Shown here: one piece after another, positions 28,601 to 40,503 of the stretch
Layout: each line of letters opens with the position of its first letter
Numbering within the stretch: the stretch's first letter is position 1
Notes under the pieces: model-generated
Databases searched by the model: none
Seen by the model: only the letters and a program-made list of their open reading frames with translations
What the model was told of the DNA's origin: nothing
Position numbers and translations under genes: made by a program
NCBI RefSeq assembly: GCF_905147045.1
Contig: NC_065895.1
Location: 10,297,001-10,361,000 of the forward strand
From: Nymphalis io
Lineage: Eukaryota > Arthropoda > Insecta > Lepidoptera > Nymphalidae
Direction: 5' to 3'
Length of the DNA: 64,000 nucleotides

Positions 28601-31600
28601 AATTGGTTCGTGAGGAAAATTGGAAGTCAGTTTACGCCTGCGGCTTCTCCCGTGCGTAAGGGCCTCATCGCCATAAAACTCCCTTGACAGGTTCTAGATA
28701 CCCTACATCCTTTTATGTACCCCTGACAATGTTTATGCAAAATTTCATTTGAAAGGTTGACTAGCTAAGACGCGAAATCCTAACAAACAAATAACCAAAC
28801 TCACGTGATTCTTCTCCAATATTTAATTCTCAGCTTTTGCTTTTGAATTGCCATTTATAGCTATTTTAAAGACAATCTTTGTCCCTTGATTAGTGTTAGG
28901 AATATGTCAAATCATTAAAAAGTACTAAATTGTCTATGGTGTCATCCTAATATCTCTGATTAGTCTAGCGTAAGGCTACATGTGAGTAAGGTCTATGTCA
29001 GTTAGCTCAGTCACAATTAACACGTAACTAGTGTATAATTAAATAAACAATAACAGCCTGCGAATGTCCCACTGCTGGGCTAAGGCCTCCTCTCCCTTTT
29101 TTGAGGAAAAGGTTTGGAGCATATTCCACCACGCTGCTTCATAAACATGTGGTCGAATGTCAGTGAAATTCGACACATGCAGGTTTTCCTTCACCGTAAA
29201 GCACGAGATGAATTATAAAAGTAATTAAGCACATGAAAATTTAGAAATGCTTGCCCGGGTTTCAACTAACGATCATCGGTTAACATTCACGCGTTATTAC
29301 CACTAGGCTATCTCGGCTTTTTTTTAAATTTAAAATATAAACATTTTATTACAAAAAAAAAACAAGGCAAGGGACTAATGGTAACAATAATTAGTCTTTA
29401 ATGGTCTCATTACGTACTCCTAGAAATACCTCAACTACATTCATAAAAACTCAATATTATCGTTTCAGTAATGTCTTAGTAATAACACAGTCATGTCACG
29501 GTCCGGAGCAGCGTCGATTTAAAGGCTAGAGGAGTCGAGTTACTGACCTGCAAAGGCGTGAAGGCGACCGAGGACGCGGTACCAGAAACCTGTCTCCGTA
29601 TACTGGTGGCTCCGCCGTATTGCTGGTTCTGCTTTTGGAGATTTTTCTGTAACGTTTTACTGATTCGAACTTTGGTCTTCTCGTCAATCTGCGGTAGACG
29701 AACGCGTCCGGTCCCTGATTTGCCGATAGTACCACGCGTGTATCCCAGGTCTTCTTGGTAGGCGTCGTCCTCGATCTGCGGAAGTTATTGCTTTTGATCA
29801 TAATTGTATATAATTAACATAAGTAAGATAAGTATATCTCGATTAAAGTTACTAATAACGAAATATTTCCACAATGCTATATTTCCACTGTGTCGATTGA
29901 TAAAAAAATTTAACAAAACATACTGTATAATAAAAATTATACAGTAACTAAAAACTTAATTAGTCCTATAATTTTATAAATTAAAGTGAAAAAATGTAAG
30001 TTCATAATGCGGATGTACTTATATTTGAATTGATTAAGTACCGCTATATCAGTTCGTGTATATTATAAATAGCAATGCATAAATGCGATTGAATAGTATC
30101 GTCAAGCAGGTCACGATTAACCCAATTTTCATAAAACGATGACGTCATAAATATTTTCCTTAAACATAGATATTTTGGGAAGTACATATATATTTCATGT
30201 GTCTATTTAATTTGATGTGTCTGTTTTTTAGTACCAGACAGTAATAACAATCTCAATTTTAGGATCTATTGTTGAGTGAACAAGTTTTTCATTGGACTCT
30301 TATTCTTGACTCCAAATGTTAGTATTACCGCAGATTAAGTTTTAAGGCCTCCAAAGTTATATTGTGTGTTCAAATATATGTGTAATATTTGTGTATGTGT
30401 TTTTGTAAATTATGTTTCTTTCACTTAATATATCTCGAAGAGAAATGGTGATATCAACTCGACACTGATTCCATCTGACGCGTAATTACGTACGTATTAA
30501 TAGCTCATTAAGTTTTTATTTAATGAACTTTGGTTGTTAGTCTTTTAATTAATGATTTAACGTACGTATTCGCAGCACATTAAGTAACTTAATGTTTAGC
30601 AGTTTGTCTTTTAATTACTTTATTAATAATAAAAAATCATTACTACATATATAAAACAAAGTCCCCACGGCCGAGTTTGTATGTCTGAATGCGATGAACT
30701 CAACACCACAGAACGGATATTCATATGGTTTTTACCAATGGAGGGTTTTTTATATAGAATGGGAAGGCGGACGAGCATATTTTTTTTATAGAATAGGAAA
30801 GCGGACGAGCATATGGACCACCTGATAGTAAGTGGTCCCCAACGCCCTTAGACATTGGCATTGTAAGAAATGTCAACCATCACTTACATATCCAATGAGC
30901 CACCAACCTTGAGAACTAAGATTTTATGTCTCTTGTGCCTGTAATTACACTGGCTCACTCACCCTTCAAAACCGGAACACAACAATATCAATTATTGCTG
31001 TTTTGCGGTAGAATATCTGATGAGTGGGTGGTACCTACCCAGACGAGCTTGCACAAAGCCCTACCACCAGTAAAAGGTAATTTATGAGAAAGGCTTAGGA
31101 ATAAAATTCTTTAAAGTTTTGTATAAAATTGATGAAAACTGACGATGATTGATGAAGATGCCGGAAAAAAACATGCCGTTTGGGAGCTTTACTGACATGT
31201 AAACCAATAGAGTTAAATGTATTACGATATACACATATTCCAATACACCTTATTACAATTTTATATCTTTAAAGACTATAGTCATCCATAGCAATTAAAA
31301 CTGGATGACTATAGTTTTTAAAGGTATAAAATTTGAAGTTGATGTAATCCCAGACAGTTCGTATTAAAATAACATAATTTAGTTTTAACATGAAATAGTT
31401 ATATAAAAATAATCATAAACGAATGCAGCATAAATATTGTGTGATCTCTACCAATTATCTAAATAAAAAAAAATTTACAGATATTCTTGCAAACGTAAAT
31501 GCCGCACATGTTCGTATCAACATGCATTTGGTGCACGCGAGCCAACGGGCCGTCGTACGTCCGTGCTTCACCAGTTCGAGTTCCGGTCTATTTGAAGTAA

Positions 31601-34600
31601 GCGAAAAAAACACTATTTGAAATTCTGCTCATCTGCCGCGACCAGCCAACCGTGACGTCACATTTATAACCAGCCACATGAAACGGCAAACATCGGTAAT
31701 AATTACCGTAATCGTAATGATAAATGTTATTTGCATGCTGGTTTGTTAACGTTGGCAATATTGTTCTCGTGCTTACGATTATACTAACTAATAAATTACT
31801 TGAATTAAGATTACGTGTCTTATGTATTGTAAGTTGTGCAGTTGTTACGGCTATACTTAATTGTGACTTATAAAATTAATTTATTCAACTATTGAAGCAA
31901 CTTTGTGCGTTACTACACCGACACGAATCGAGGAAGTCAGATGAAGAGAATAGGGGCACCGCTAATGAGATTTGAAATAAATTAAAAGCTTAATAATCTT
32001 TAAACGAAATGTCTGAATATCGTCCTCTAATTGGCACAATTCTGGATAGAACCAACTTTAACCGCTACATTCCAGTACAAAATGACAGATTAAAACTTAA
32101 GAAATTCTCCCGACAATTACTAGAAAAGCAATTGTAGAATTAAACGGTAAATAGCTCTTGAATATCTCAGTGTAGATGTAGTTTAGATGTAGTGAAGTGT
32201 TTGCCAAAGAACGTACAATCCTCAGTTAGGAAAGGCGTTTTACTATACGCTTGAACATGTTGGCTATTAATTGAAATGAATATTTATTAAAGTTTACAGT
32301 ATGTAGCGTGTTACTTAATCAGTTATTAGAAATATCTCATTATTTACGTTCGATTCCACTTGTATTTAGAGCAAAATCTTTATGAGATGTTTAATGTTTA
32401 TTCAATATATAGTGATTTTATTGTTATATTTGTTTTTAATTAAGACTAGCTGTAACCTGTTGAAAAAGCCGAGATGGCCCAGTGGTAAGAACGCGTGAAT
32501 CTTAACCGATGATCGTGGGTTCAAACCCGGGCAAGCACCACTGAATTTTCATGTGCTTAATTTGTGATTATAATTCATCTCGTGCTTTACGGTGAAGGAA
32601 AACATCGTGAGGAAACCTGCATGTGTCTAATTTCACTGAAGTTCTGCCACATGTGAATTCTACCAACCCGCATTGGAGCAGCGTGGTGGAATAAGCTCCA
32701 AACCTTCTCCTCAAAAAGAGGAGAGGAGGCCTTTAGCCCAGCAGTGGGACATTCACAGGCTGTTACGGTAGCTGTAACCTGACGTCGCGGACGATATGAT
32801 TAAGTTTCTATCCCTAAATATTTCTGAAATATTGTGATACTTTGGTAGAATAAACAAATCTTTTTAGAATCATTTTTAAAACATATATAAACCATCGTTT
32901 GCTCGTCTTTTTTATTTATTTGGGGTCGTGAGTTGGTTCCCAATCACCATACGGATTAGTAAGACTCTTAAGTACATATATTATTTGACGACGCGTACGT
33001 AAGTACATATATTATTTGTGTGAAGACAAAAAAAAACAAGTTAATCGGATCTTATAACATCCACGGGTTGGAATGGGGTGGTTCTATTTTACTCTATCGG
33101 AAACCACTCGGCATTCAGACTTACAAACATTTATACTACATATACAATAAAAAAACTAACAGCTTACGTAGATCCTAATTAAAGATCTCAATTTCAATTC
33201 TAGACAAGTACTGTTGAGTTTTTATAATTCCTCTTGGACTAAGCAATTATAGATGCTCTAAATCTTATCATTAACAGTTATAGTGTGGACAGAGTTTTCC
33301 AGAAAATCGTTAAGTCAACGATTTTCTCTACGAATATGTTGCCACAAATAAGATATAGCTTATAATATACACAGCCAATCAACATGTGACGTTAAAGTTA
33401 ATCATCAAAACGTCTAGCAGTTTTTGCGTAAAAACAGAGACAGCATACGATGAGACTGACTTCGTCACATAAAGCGAGAAAAAAAATGCAGATCGGTTCT
33501 CCAAAATGAAGATACGTTTCAAAAATCTGTTACAAGCAGAAGAGTCGGATGCAGCAGCAGAAGCTGCCACGATTGCTCCACATGAACGTGTCCCGCGTTT
33601 CATCAAAACCCAGTTGTTGTAATACAGCGTCACAGAGAAGAGTGTTTCTTTACAGACACCTACAAACGATATAAGCGCTCTCTTCGTCCGGAAGTACGAA
33701 GAGGAAAATCACAAGGGTCCTAAAGAAGAAAGACGTAAGACGATTAATCCCTCCAAACGTAAATGTCGTTGGCGTGGGATTCATGGCATTATCACAAAGA
33801 CGCTCTTTCTTATCAAGATTCTTATAAAGATCTTTATCATTTATAAAGATAAAAATAGTTTAACAAATAATATTACTATGTAAATTATATAGTTATTAAT
33901 ACGTAGAAGTATAATGTATGAATTAATAGTATATGAATGTAGGAATATGAATTAAAACTAATTTTAAAAAAGCAAAGGCGGAAATGTCTTTGGTATAAAA
34001 AAACAAAGCGAAGAGGTTAAGATAAAGGTGGTGAAGATAGTGAAAAAGTTAATGTTATATGTCAATATCTATCCATTTGTCTCTTAGTTCTCATTTTAAA
34101 GAATCACAGGATTAGTAAGTTTCCGAAAATCACCTAATTTTTTTGGGTAGGAGTGTGTTGGTAGCTATACTATATCTGTCAATTATTTGCAATTATATTT
34201 CAATTAGCTTTCACCCAAGTATAATGGAATTTTCATTACCCAAGACCTTATTTCAGGCATGTATAATTTATATTACGATGGAAACGCAATAATTATCTTG
34301 AACTTAATGATTCTAGCCGAGAACAATTACTGTTAAGCCTTTGTCTTGTAGTTGAGGATAATTATTTCTAAATTAATTAACGGTAGTCGATAAAATATAA
34401 ACTCCTAAAAAGGTTTTTTTTTTGAAAGATTATTTCCGTACTGTTGGTAAAAAAGGTGGCATATTTTTAAATTTAAGTTTATTTATATACTATTGAAATA
34501 TTTTATTTATTGAAATACTATTTGTTACAACAAATAAAATGTATGATAATTCAATATCATCAATCTTAAATAACTGCATATTGATATTATACATATAATA

Positions 34601-37600
34601 GTTGCTTTTAAATTTCATAGTTTTTTACTCGTTCAATAAAGTTAATTTTAATCATATGTTCTTAGCAATACCTTAATAAACATGAATTTAATCATTTTAA
34701 TTAATTTGTGCTTTTACGAAATATTTGAAAGATAAATCTTCAATCTCTTGGTGTTGTTTGTGTTTTAAAATGACTATTTTATTATTATTACTACTAAAGA
34801 AAAAGAAAGGCAAATTTTGATGAACTTCAAGTTTATCTTTTAATTGTAAGCTATGCTAATATTTACATATATAGGAGTACAATTCATATATACTAATGGA
34901 GACCAAAATAATAATTACGCGTTTACTACGCATTTTAATCAATGATATTGAAAAATTACATGTATTAAAAAAAAACGAATGTAATTTGATCGCGGGACGA
35001 TTGTAGTCATGGGGGTAAATATGTCATGTTTAAGACAAACGAACTCTGAGATATTTACTGGTGGTAGTGCTTTGTGCAGGCTCGTCTGGGTAGGTACCAC
35101 CTACTCAATAGATATTCTACCGCAAAACAGCAGTACTTGGTATTGTTGTGTTCCGGTTTGAAGAGTGAGTGAGCCAGTGTAATTACAGCCATAAGACATA
35201 ATATCTTAGTTCCCAAAGTTGGTGGCGCATTGGCGATGTAAGCGATGGTTGACATTTCTTACAATGTCTATGGGCATTGGTGACCACTTACCATCAGGTA
35301 GCCCATATGCACGTCTGCCTACCTATACTATATATACATATATATAAGTATAAAAGATGGTTAGATTTATATTATATGCATAATGACAGTTGAAACTTTA
35401 ATTTTTGTTTTTTAATATCTGACTAAACGCGTGACGTCATTTGACTCTAATTCGACTCACAGCCGTTATAATTGCAACAAAACACTAACATTAGAGGAAG
35501 TTGACAAACAATTTGATTATAAACAATCTACTAACAAATTGTCACTTTGTCGTAATCGAATTGAAACGCAATCGTTGCTGCTTAACCGTTTTCATGTTCT
35601 ACTAACCCAACGATCCAATTGCGATTCGGTCGAAGTAGGATCGAAATAGAAGCAGTAAAGTATCGTAACCATTGTAAATTATCAGAATTGTCCCGTCCTT
35701 ACTTATACATTTGCAATGTAAGTGACATTCCTTACATTACCAACACACACACACATCTCTAAATGAGTAATGCGTATGAGCGGTCACACACATAAATTTA
35801 TTTTCATATGCATTAAATATTTTATACATATAGTATTACGTAATTTTAGTAGTCGTATTTTCGTCTAAAACGTTTTATAATATTTTTAAATATATATGTG
35901 TAGTGTAGTGAGTGTGTTTGTCTTCTGGAGTCGAAATCTCGTATGTTTCCATATATTTATCGTTATTCTACAGACAGTAGCGTCACGTAACTATACGCAC
36001 GCAATATGAGGTACAAGCAATTGATTGCACAGTAATAGATTACGACTGAAACATGGCACCGCGTATACATGTCTGTTTCACTATTATTTTTTTTTTTTTA
36101 TAGAATAGGAAGGCGTTATATTAATGCATAAACCGGAACACAACAATATCAAGTATTGCTGTTTTGCGGTAGAATATCTGATGAGTGGGTGGTACCTACC
36201 CAGACGAGCTTGCACAAAGCCCTACCACCAGTGAACGTAAACGATGCTCGATGCTTAATAATAATAATAATAAAAATATCCTGGGACATTTTTCACACAC
36301 GGCCATCTGATCCCAAATTAAGCTTGTACAGAGCTTGTGCTATGGAAACCAGACAACTGATATACTAAATAAACTATTTTTCTTTTGTAAATACATACTT
36401 ATATAGAAAATTACACCCAGACTCAGGACAGACAGACATGTTCGTGCACACAAATATCTGTCCTGGGTGGGAGTCGAACCCACATCCTTCGGCGTGAAAG
36501 GCAGGCATCCACCAACCACGCCAACCGGCTCGTCAATCTCAATCAAACTCTTGCTTACGTCCGACTCAAAACATTAAACAGTTAATGCTATAAGTATCGC
36601 GCGATGTTATTATTCTTTTTGATAAATACATTTTTGTTTCCTTTATTCCATTTTGTTTGTAAGAACCGAAATAGCTCCTTACATAGAATACGCGGATCTT
36701 TTTCAGGCATTACTGACTAACAAGCCAGCACCAAAATCATTCCCAAGATTAGTTGAGTGTTAGCGAAGTCTTCGAAAGATACCCGGGTGGGTGAACCTGA
36801 TTATATGGGATTCTAAATCTTCGAAATATACCTGGGTGGCGGAACATAGTTATACGGTTTTAATGGTGGTAGAGCTTTGTGCAAGCTCGTCTGGGTAAGT
36901 ACCACCCATTCAGCAGATATTCTACCGCAAAACAGCCGTACTTGGTATTGTTGTGTTCCGGTTTGAAGGGTGAGTGAGCCAGTGTAAATACAGGCACAAG
37001 GGACATAAAATCTTAATTCCCAAGGTTGGTGGCGCATTGCTGATGTAAACGATGGTTAACATTTCTTACAATGTCTATAGGACGCACTCGGCGCCTCGGA
37101 CACCGGCGAGCCCTACATAACCCTCCCTGTTCCCGTGGGGGAAACGCGTAATACGTTTTTACAGAGTTAAAAAAAGGATATAAGCTATCTCTATTCCAAA
37201 TTTCATCAAAATCCGTTTATTAGTTTTTACGTGAAAGAGTAAGAAAGATCCATCAATCCTCTCTCATAAGCTTTCCCGTTTATAATATTAGTATTATAAT
37301 AATACACGAACGAGCCACTGTACACTCACGTCTGCGAAGTTGAGTCGGTTGGCGTTCTTCCTGAACTCCGTCATGGCGTATCGCTCCTTCATCTTGCGCA
37401 CGCGCTTCCCGCCGCGCTTCTTGCGACTCTGCTCGATCGGCTTCGGCAAAGGCTTCACGAACTTCACAGGCGCCGGCTCCTGGGTCGAAAATGAGACAAA
37501 AATACATATAATATCATTATATAGAAAACCATCGTTGAGACACCAAGTACTGCTGTTTTACGGTAGAATGTTTGATGAGTGGGTGGTATCTACGCAGACG

Positions 37601-40503
37601 ACCTTGCACATAGCCAGTAAAAAATAAGTACAATCTAGAGCAAATTCGATTCCATCATTCTATTTTATAGTTTTATTGATTTAGATGTGAATTGGGACAA
37701 AGGGTCCGTCGGTCGACATCACCCATATATTGACGTTGCCAGCTATATGAACTAAGATGTTATATGCCTTGTGCCTATAATTACACCGACTCACTCATCC
37801 AAACTAATACTTTGCAGTTTGTTTTAGTATAACGCCAATTAGCAACAACTTAATAAATGCTACCTGAATCTCCATCATCTTATTTATTATATAAGTTAAT
37901 AAAAGTCTTTTATTACATTATGACTTATATGTCAACAATAGTCAAAATAATATAAATATACCTGCAGCTTGTCTAATTTCTTCTCAATACCCTCTCGGAG
38001 AGATCGTCCTATACTTCCGTCTGCGCTTTCGTGACACGCGTCGACTCGGGCTGCCAATGTCAGTTTAGTTGATACGAGCTTGGCAGCTTTGTAGCGTAAT
38101 TCCTATAGAGAATTGATTAATAAAAGCATTAGTAACGTAAATGACATTGTTATTATAACATATTCGCCGATTGGATCACGCTGGCCGCGGGAGGGCGTCG
38201 CAAGAGGGGGCCGGAGGAAAGGGAAACACTCGCTTGGTGAATATACCAATAACCTATTACATACAGCCTACTTTAAGTTATGTTCCGAAGAACACTAACA
38301 GATACTACATTTTTATATAAATATATACTTACGGGAGATGTATCCTGTACGATTTGAGAGAAATATAGAAATCCAGTATGTGGCAGTGATGCTGCTTGAG
38401 AGAATCCTGACAGTGTCTTCTTCTGCTGTCCTAGAGGCAAAACATTACAAGCAGGCATCTTCGATAGTTTTGAAAGGCCACCCGCCACACCAAGGATCTT
38501 CGCTGCTGTTGATGCACCTATAATATTTTTTTATACAATGTAAATTTGTACAAAAATGACATGTCATGAAATTATTTAAAATGTTTCATAGAACTTTGTA
38601 CCTACCCACTATGGCTGTTATATTTGGAGCTATAAATGTCATTCTGCTCTCAACATATTCGTAAATTTTGGATTTGTAGTTGTTTAATTCTGATGCCATA
38701 TCACATGCTTCGAAGATCTCATGCAGTTCATTGTCCGACAGCAATTTTCTGTGTTTGAAATAATTCATAATAAAATCTAATTTAAATTTAGATGTAATTA
38801 TTACATAATCAGTAAGTATGCTTCGAAATATGATAACTACTTACTGGTGGTAGAGCTTTGTGCAAGCTCGTCTGGGTAGGTACCACCCACTCATCAGATG
38901 TTCTACCACAAAGCAGCAGTACTTGGTATTGTTGTGTTCTGGTTTGAAGAGTGAGTGAGCCTGAGTAATTACAGGCACAAGGGACATAACATCTTAGTTC
39001 CCAAGGTTGGTGGCGCATTGGTGATGTAAGCGATGGTTAACATTTCAAACAATGCCATTGTCTATGGGCGTTGGTGACCACTTACCATCAGGTGACCCAT
39101 ATGCTCGTCCGCCTTCCTATTTTAAAAAAAATTATTTATATAAATAAATTATAATTTACTTTTTTTTAAAAAAAAAAAAAACTAATTTTAATAGTAAATT
39201 GAATGTTTACTTTTGCAAACTACAAATATTTTTTAATTGCCATTATATAAGATAGTTTAGATTTTTTAGATTTAGATTACAGCCTGTAAATCTCCCAGCC
39301 GGGCTAAAACCTCCTCTCCATTTGAGGAGAGAACCTAACTGTGAGCTGTTTCTGGGTGATTAGTGTTATAGAATAGCCGACCTGATACAATCAATTATAA
39401 TATCTTAATTTTATATGGACAAAAAGCTTATTTTGTGAGCTCATGTGTTTAAATTATATTATTTATGTAAAAATCTAACTACATTTTACATTGGACTGAC
39501 ATAATCATCTAAAAGTATATGTTTTTTTACCCTTGTGTTGTAGATGCCGTGACAGATACAATCATAATAGTTGCTTGAGTTAAGAAACTTTGCAGTGTCT
39601 CATTATTCTTAGCTCTATCCAAATCATTACCCAATTCTTTCACAGTTCTTATATACTCCAATGGTGTTATTATCAACGACTCCAGTTCTGGGAACCTTTT
39701 TTGGTATTTATCACGAACAAATCTGTGAATAATAGCTGAAAATTTAATATTTTTTAGTTAATTTGCAATTTTATACTAACATTGGGAAACTTTTCTGTGT
39801 CTTAAATATATGATTTGACAAACAATTGAGCATTTTATATAGGCATTTAAATAAAATATTAAAGGTAAAAGACCTAAAAGCACTAATCACAACAATAAAA
39901 TAAATATGCAAAGCAAAAATTAAAAAAAATTTTAAAAAAAATCATAAAAATTACATATGGCTGTATTAGAATATATCATACAAAATCCACTTAACTACTT
40001 CAAAATATAAACTTATCTAGTAAACTTACCTATTTCTCCATCAATTTCAACAGCTATGTTATTAGCTTCAACAATCAACTGATACTCAGGATCGGATTCC
40101 ATCAATCCAGTGACTTCTATTTTCTTTCTATCATTGCCAACATTTTGTTCAATTTCATTTATAACCTAATATATAGATGTTTACATAGTAAATACTTCAA
40201 TCAATATAAACAGTTTCATTCAATTGTTTTAATCTTATTTTAATTGTTTATCTTTGTGATAAAATACTTTTATAAAAGTTGTGTTTTGTTAAATTGACTT
40301 ACCCTTTTCAAGCGCTGTGAGTCTCTGAGCTTAGCCAACTCCCTGATAGACACATTTTTTATTTCTTCCTCTTTTGGTATAACTGGAAATGGTGCAGTAA
40401 ATTCATGAGGATCACTATTACTAATTTGGTTTTCATATATAGCTTCTAAATCTCCATCATCATTTTCCTCTAAATCTGCTAGTAATTCGTCAGCTAAGGA
40501 CAT
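19680..40503 (-). CDS. Prp31: U4/U6 small nuclear ribonucleoprotein Prp31 (PRPF31), complete, 9 exons
   Basis: Prp31 is the U4/U6 snRNP protein that binds the 15.5K-U4 stem loop and bridges U4/U6 to U5 during tri-snRNP assembly in the nucleus. Minus-strand coding exons: 40303-40503, 40030-40165, 39531-39735, 38606-38748, 38333-38517, 37962-38102, 37330-37479, 29548-29775 and 19680-19790. All junctions are GT/AG, phases agree, and the sum is 1500 nt (499 residues plus stop), the length I know for human PRPF31. Residues 1-67 are an acidic N-terminus. About 90-330 form the coiled-coil/Nop region (ESRMTFIAPN, GVAGGL, MPACN). About 345-370 are a basic, NLS-like run (SRKKRGGKR). The C-terminal Prp31 domain has EDDAYQEDLG, ISKTLQ and GTASSVAFTPLQ. 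The start is the first Met of the only open first exon. Introns 7 (7,554 bp) and 8 (9,757 bp) are far larger than the others and full of repeats. It is divergent from Ntf2. Confidence 0.96.
21155..21310 (-). repeat. Fragment of an RTE-type 3' end with (atc)n
   Basis: catcatcatcatcatcagcc is followed by sequence resembling the antisense of RTE 3' regions (gtcgtcttctactgaacaca, gacgtccccctc). Elements of this type often end in GAT repeats. It is decayed. Confidence 0.5.
21648..21781 (+). repeat. Fragment of a common lepidopteran interspersed repeat
   Basis: Has the pattern aatattaaactgcgcaagtt ... aaaactactgaacggattga ... cttggcacgta, which I know as a very abundant dispersed sequence in moths and butterflies. 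A family A SINE is inserted right after it. Related pieces occur at 5050-5085, 37110-37297 (opposite orientation) and 62880-63000. Confidence 0.5.
21782..22076 (+). mobile_element. SINE family A
   Basis: Full-length copy from actggtggtagggctttgtg to cctattctataaaaaaaa, in Prp31 intron 8. Confidence 0.85.
22500..22904 (-). other. Unrecognised coding-like fragment in Prp31 intron 8
   Basis: A minus-strand frame is open for about 134 codons. Its first 45 look protein-like (DLRKQGAIKAHILSQGLVTR, then MGLTSDIIANVGRIGHGF); the rest looks like random AT-rich sequence. A separate minus frame at 22283-22468 (NHLRLCACNVVGYAV, VPSYHGG) is also fairly balanced. No family was recognised. It may be a remnant of a retrocopy or transposon. 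It lies on the same strand as Prp31 but there is no sign it belongs to it. Confidence 0.2.
25621..25885 (-). mobile_element. SINE family B, diverged
   Basis: Runs from acagcctgtttatgtcc to the reverse B box gaacccgcaactatcgg and beyond. The A-box end is eroded. Confidence 0.65.
29051..29320 (-). mobile_element. SINE family B
   Basis: Reverse copy from taacagcctgcgaatgtccc to cactaggctatctcggc. Lies in Prp31 intron 8, just left of exon 8. Confidence 0.8.
30751..31072 (-). mobile_element. SINE family A with a doubled tail end
   Basis: The end motif tatagaat(a/g)ggaa.gcgg occurs twice in 40 bp (30751 and 30786), as if one SINE had inserted at the tail of another. The rest is one full copy ending ctaccaccagt. 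Confidence 0.8.
31259..31331. repeat. Inverted repeat, 30-bp arms, in Prp31 intron 7
   Basis: Arms 31259-31288 and 31302-31331 pair with two mismatches around a 13-base loop (inner arm agactatagtcatcca). Confidence 0.85.
32460..32767 (+). mobile_element. SINE family B, complete with target duplication
   Basis: The head gccgagatggcccagtggta has both pol III boxes, and the end is caggctgttac. The 13 bases tagctgtaacctg occur at 32447-32459 and 32769-32781. Confidence 0.88.
35057..35332 (+). mobile_element. SINE family A
   Basis: Runs from actggtggtagtgctttgtg to ctgcctacctatactatata; the poly-A tail is replaced by a (ta)n run. In Prp31 intron 7. Confidence 0.8.
35521..35694 (-). mobile_element. 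Unnamed TIR element (MITE-like), copy 3
   Basis: Reverse copy of about 175 bp. Reads acaatctactaacaaattgt at one end and cagaattgtccc at the other, with aacgcaatcgttgctgctta in the middle. Confidence 0.65.
36084..36232 (-). mobile_element. SINE family A with internal deletion
   Basis: Both ends are present (tttttttatagaataggaag and ctaccaccagt), but about 150 bp between the tail end and ccggaacacaac is missing. Confidence 0.8.
36258..36534 (-). mobile_element. SINE family C (second tRNA-like type)
   Basis: Reverse copy. The head at its right end has a tRNA-like A box region (gccggttggcgtggttgg, reverse) and B box (gggttcgactccc). The other end is an (aat)n run. Body motifs cagactcaggacagacag and catctgatcccaaatta are shared with the copies at 55.3 and 57.5 kb. 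Confidence 0.75.
36862..37080 (+). mobile_element. SINE family A, 3'-truncated
   Basis: Starts aatggtggtagagctttgtg and stops abruptly at aatgtctatagg, where a different repeat begins. Confidence 0.8.
37081..37297 (+). repeat. 3' tail of a common lepidopteran repeat
   Basis: Has ccctgttcccgtggggg, ctctattccaaatttcatca, gtgaaagagtaa and tataatattagtat, the typical end of a very abundant lepidopteran element. It ends just left of Prp31 exon 7. Confidence 0.6.
37541..37617 (-). repeat. Fragment of SINE family A
   Basis: 77 bp matching caccaagtactgctgtttta to gaccttgcacatagccag, just upstream of Prp31 exon 7. A further weak trace follows at 37695-37802. Confidence 0.65.
38842..39129 (+). mobile_element. 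SINE family A in Prp31 intron 4 side (38749-39530)
   Basis: Full copy from actggtggtagagctttgtg to gccttcctattttaaaaaaa, between the exons at 38606-38748 and 39531-39735. Confidence 0.85.
39278..39338 (-). repeat. Fragment of SINE family B
   Basis: 61 bp matching the end of the element (acagcctgtaaatctcccag, cctcctctcc). Confidence 0.55.

Larger units (their letters stand above)
19791..29547 (-). other. Prp31 intron 8 (9,757 bp)
   Basis: Bounded by cag|gtcagt at 29,547 and tttcag|g at 19,791. Contains SINEs, an RTE fragment and an unrecognised coding-like fragment. The GC-balanced open frames at 27200-27529 have no family resemblance I can see. Confidence 0.85.
29776..37329 (-). other. Prp31 intron 7 (7,554 bp)
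   Basis: Bounded by gac|gtgagt at 37,329 and ccgcag|atc at 29,776. Contains five SINE copies, TIR element copy 3, the 31.3-kb hairpin and a common-repeat tail. The stretch 33379-33760 is GC-balanced without a recognisable product. Confidence 0.85.

Noticed and set aside
29526..29801. Minus-strand open frame of 91 codons
   Set aside because: A shifted frame over Prp31 exon 8.
37280..37507. Minus-strand open frame of 75 codons (AFAEADRAESQEARREARAQ)
   Set aside because: It is a shifted frame over Prp31 exon 7; the correct frame matches the family.
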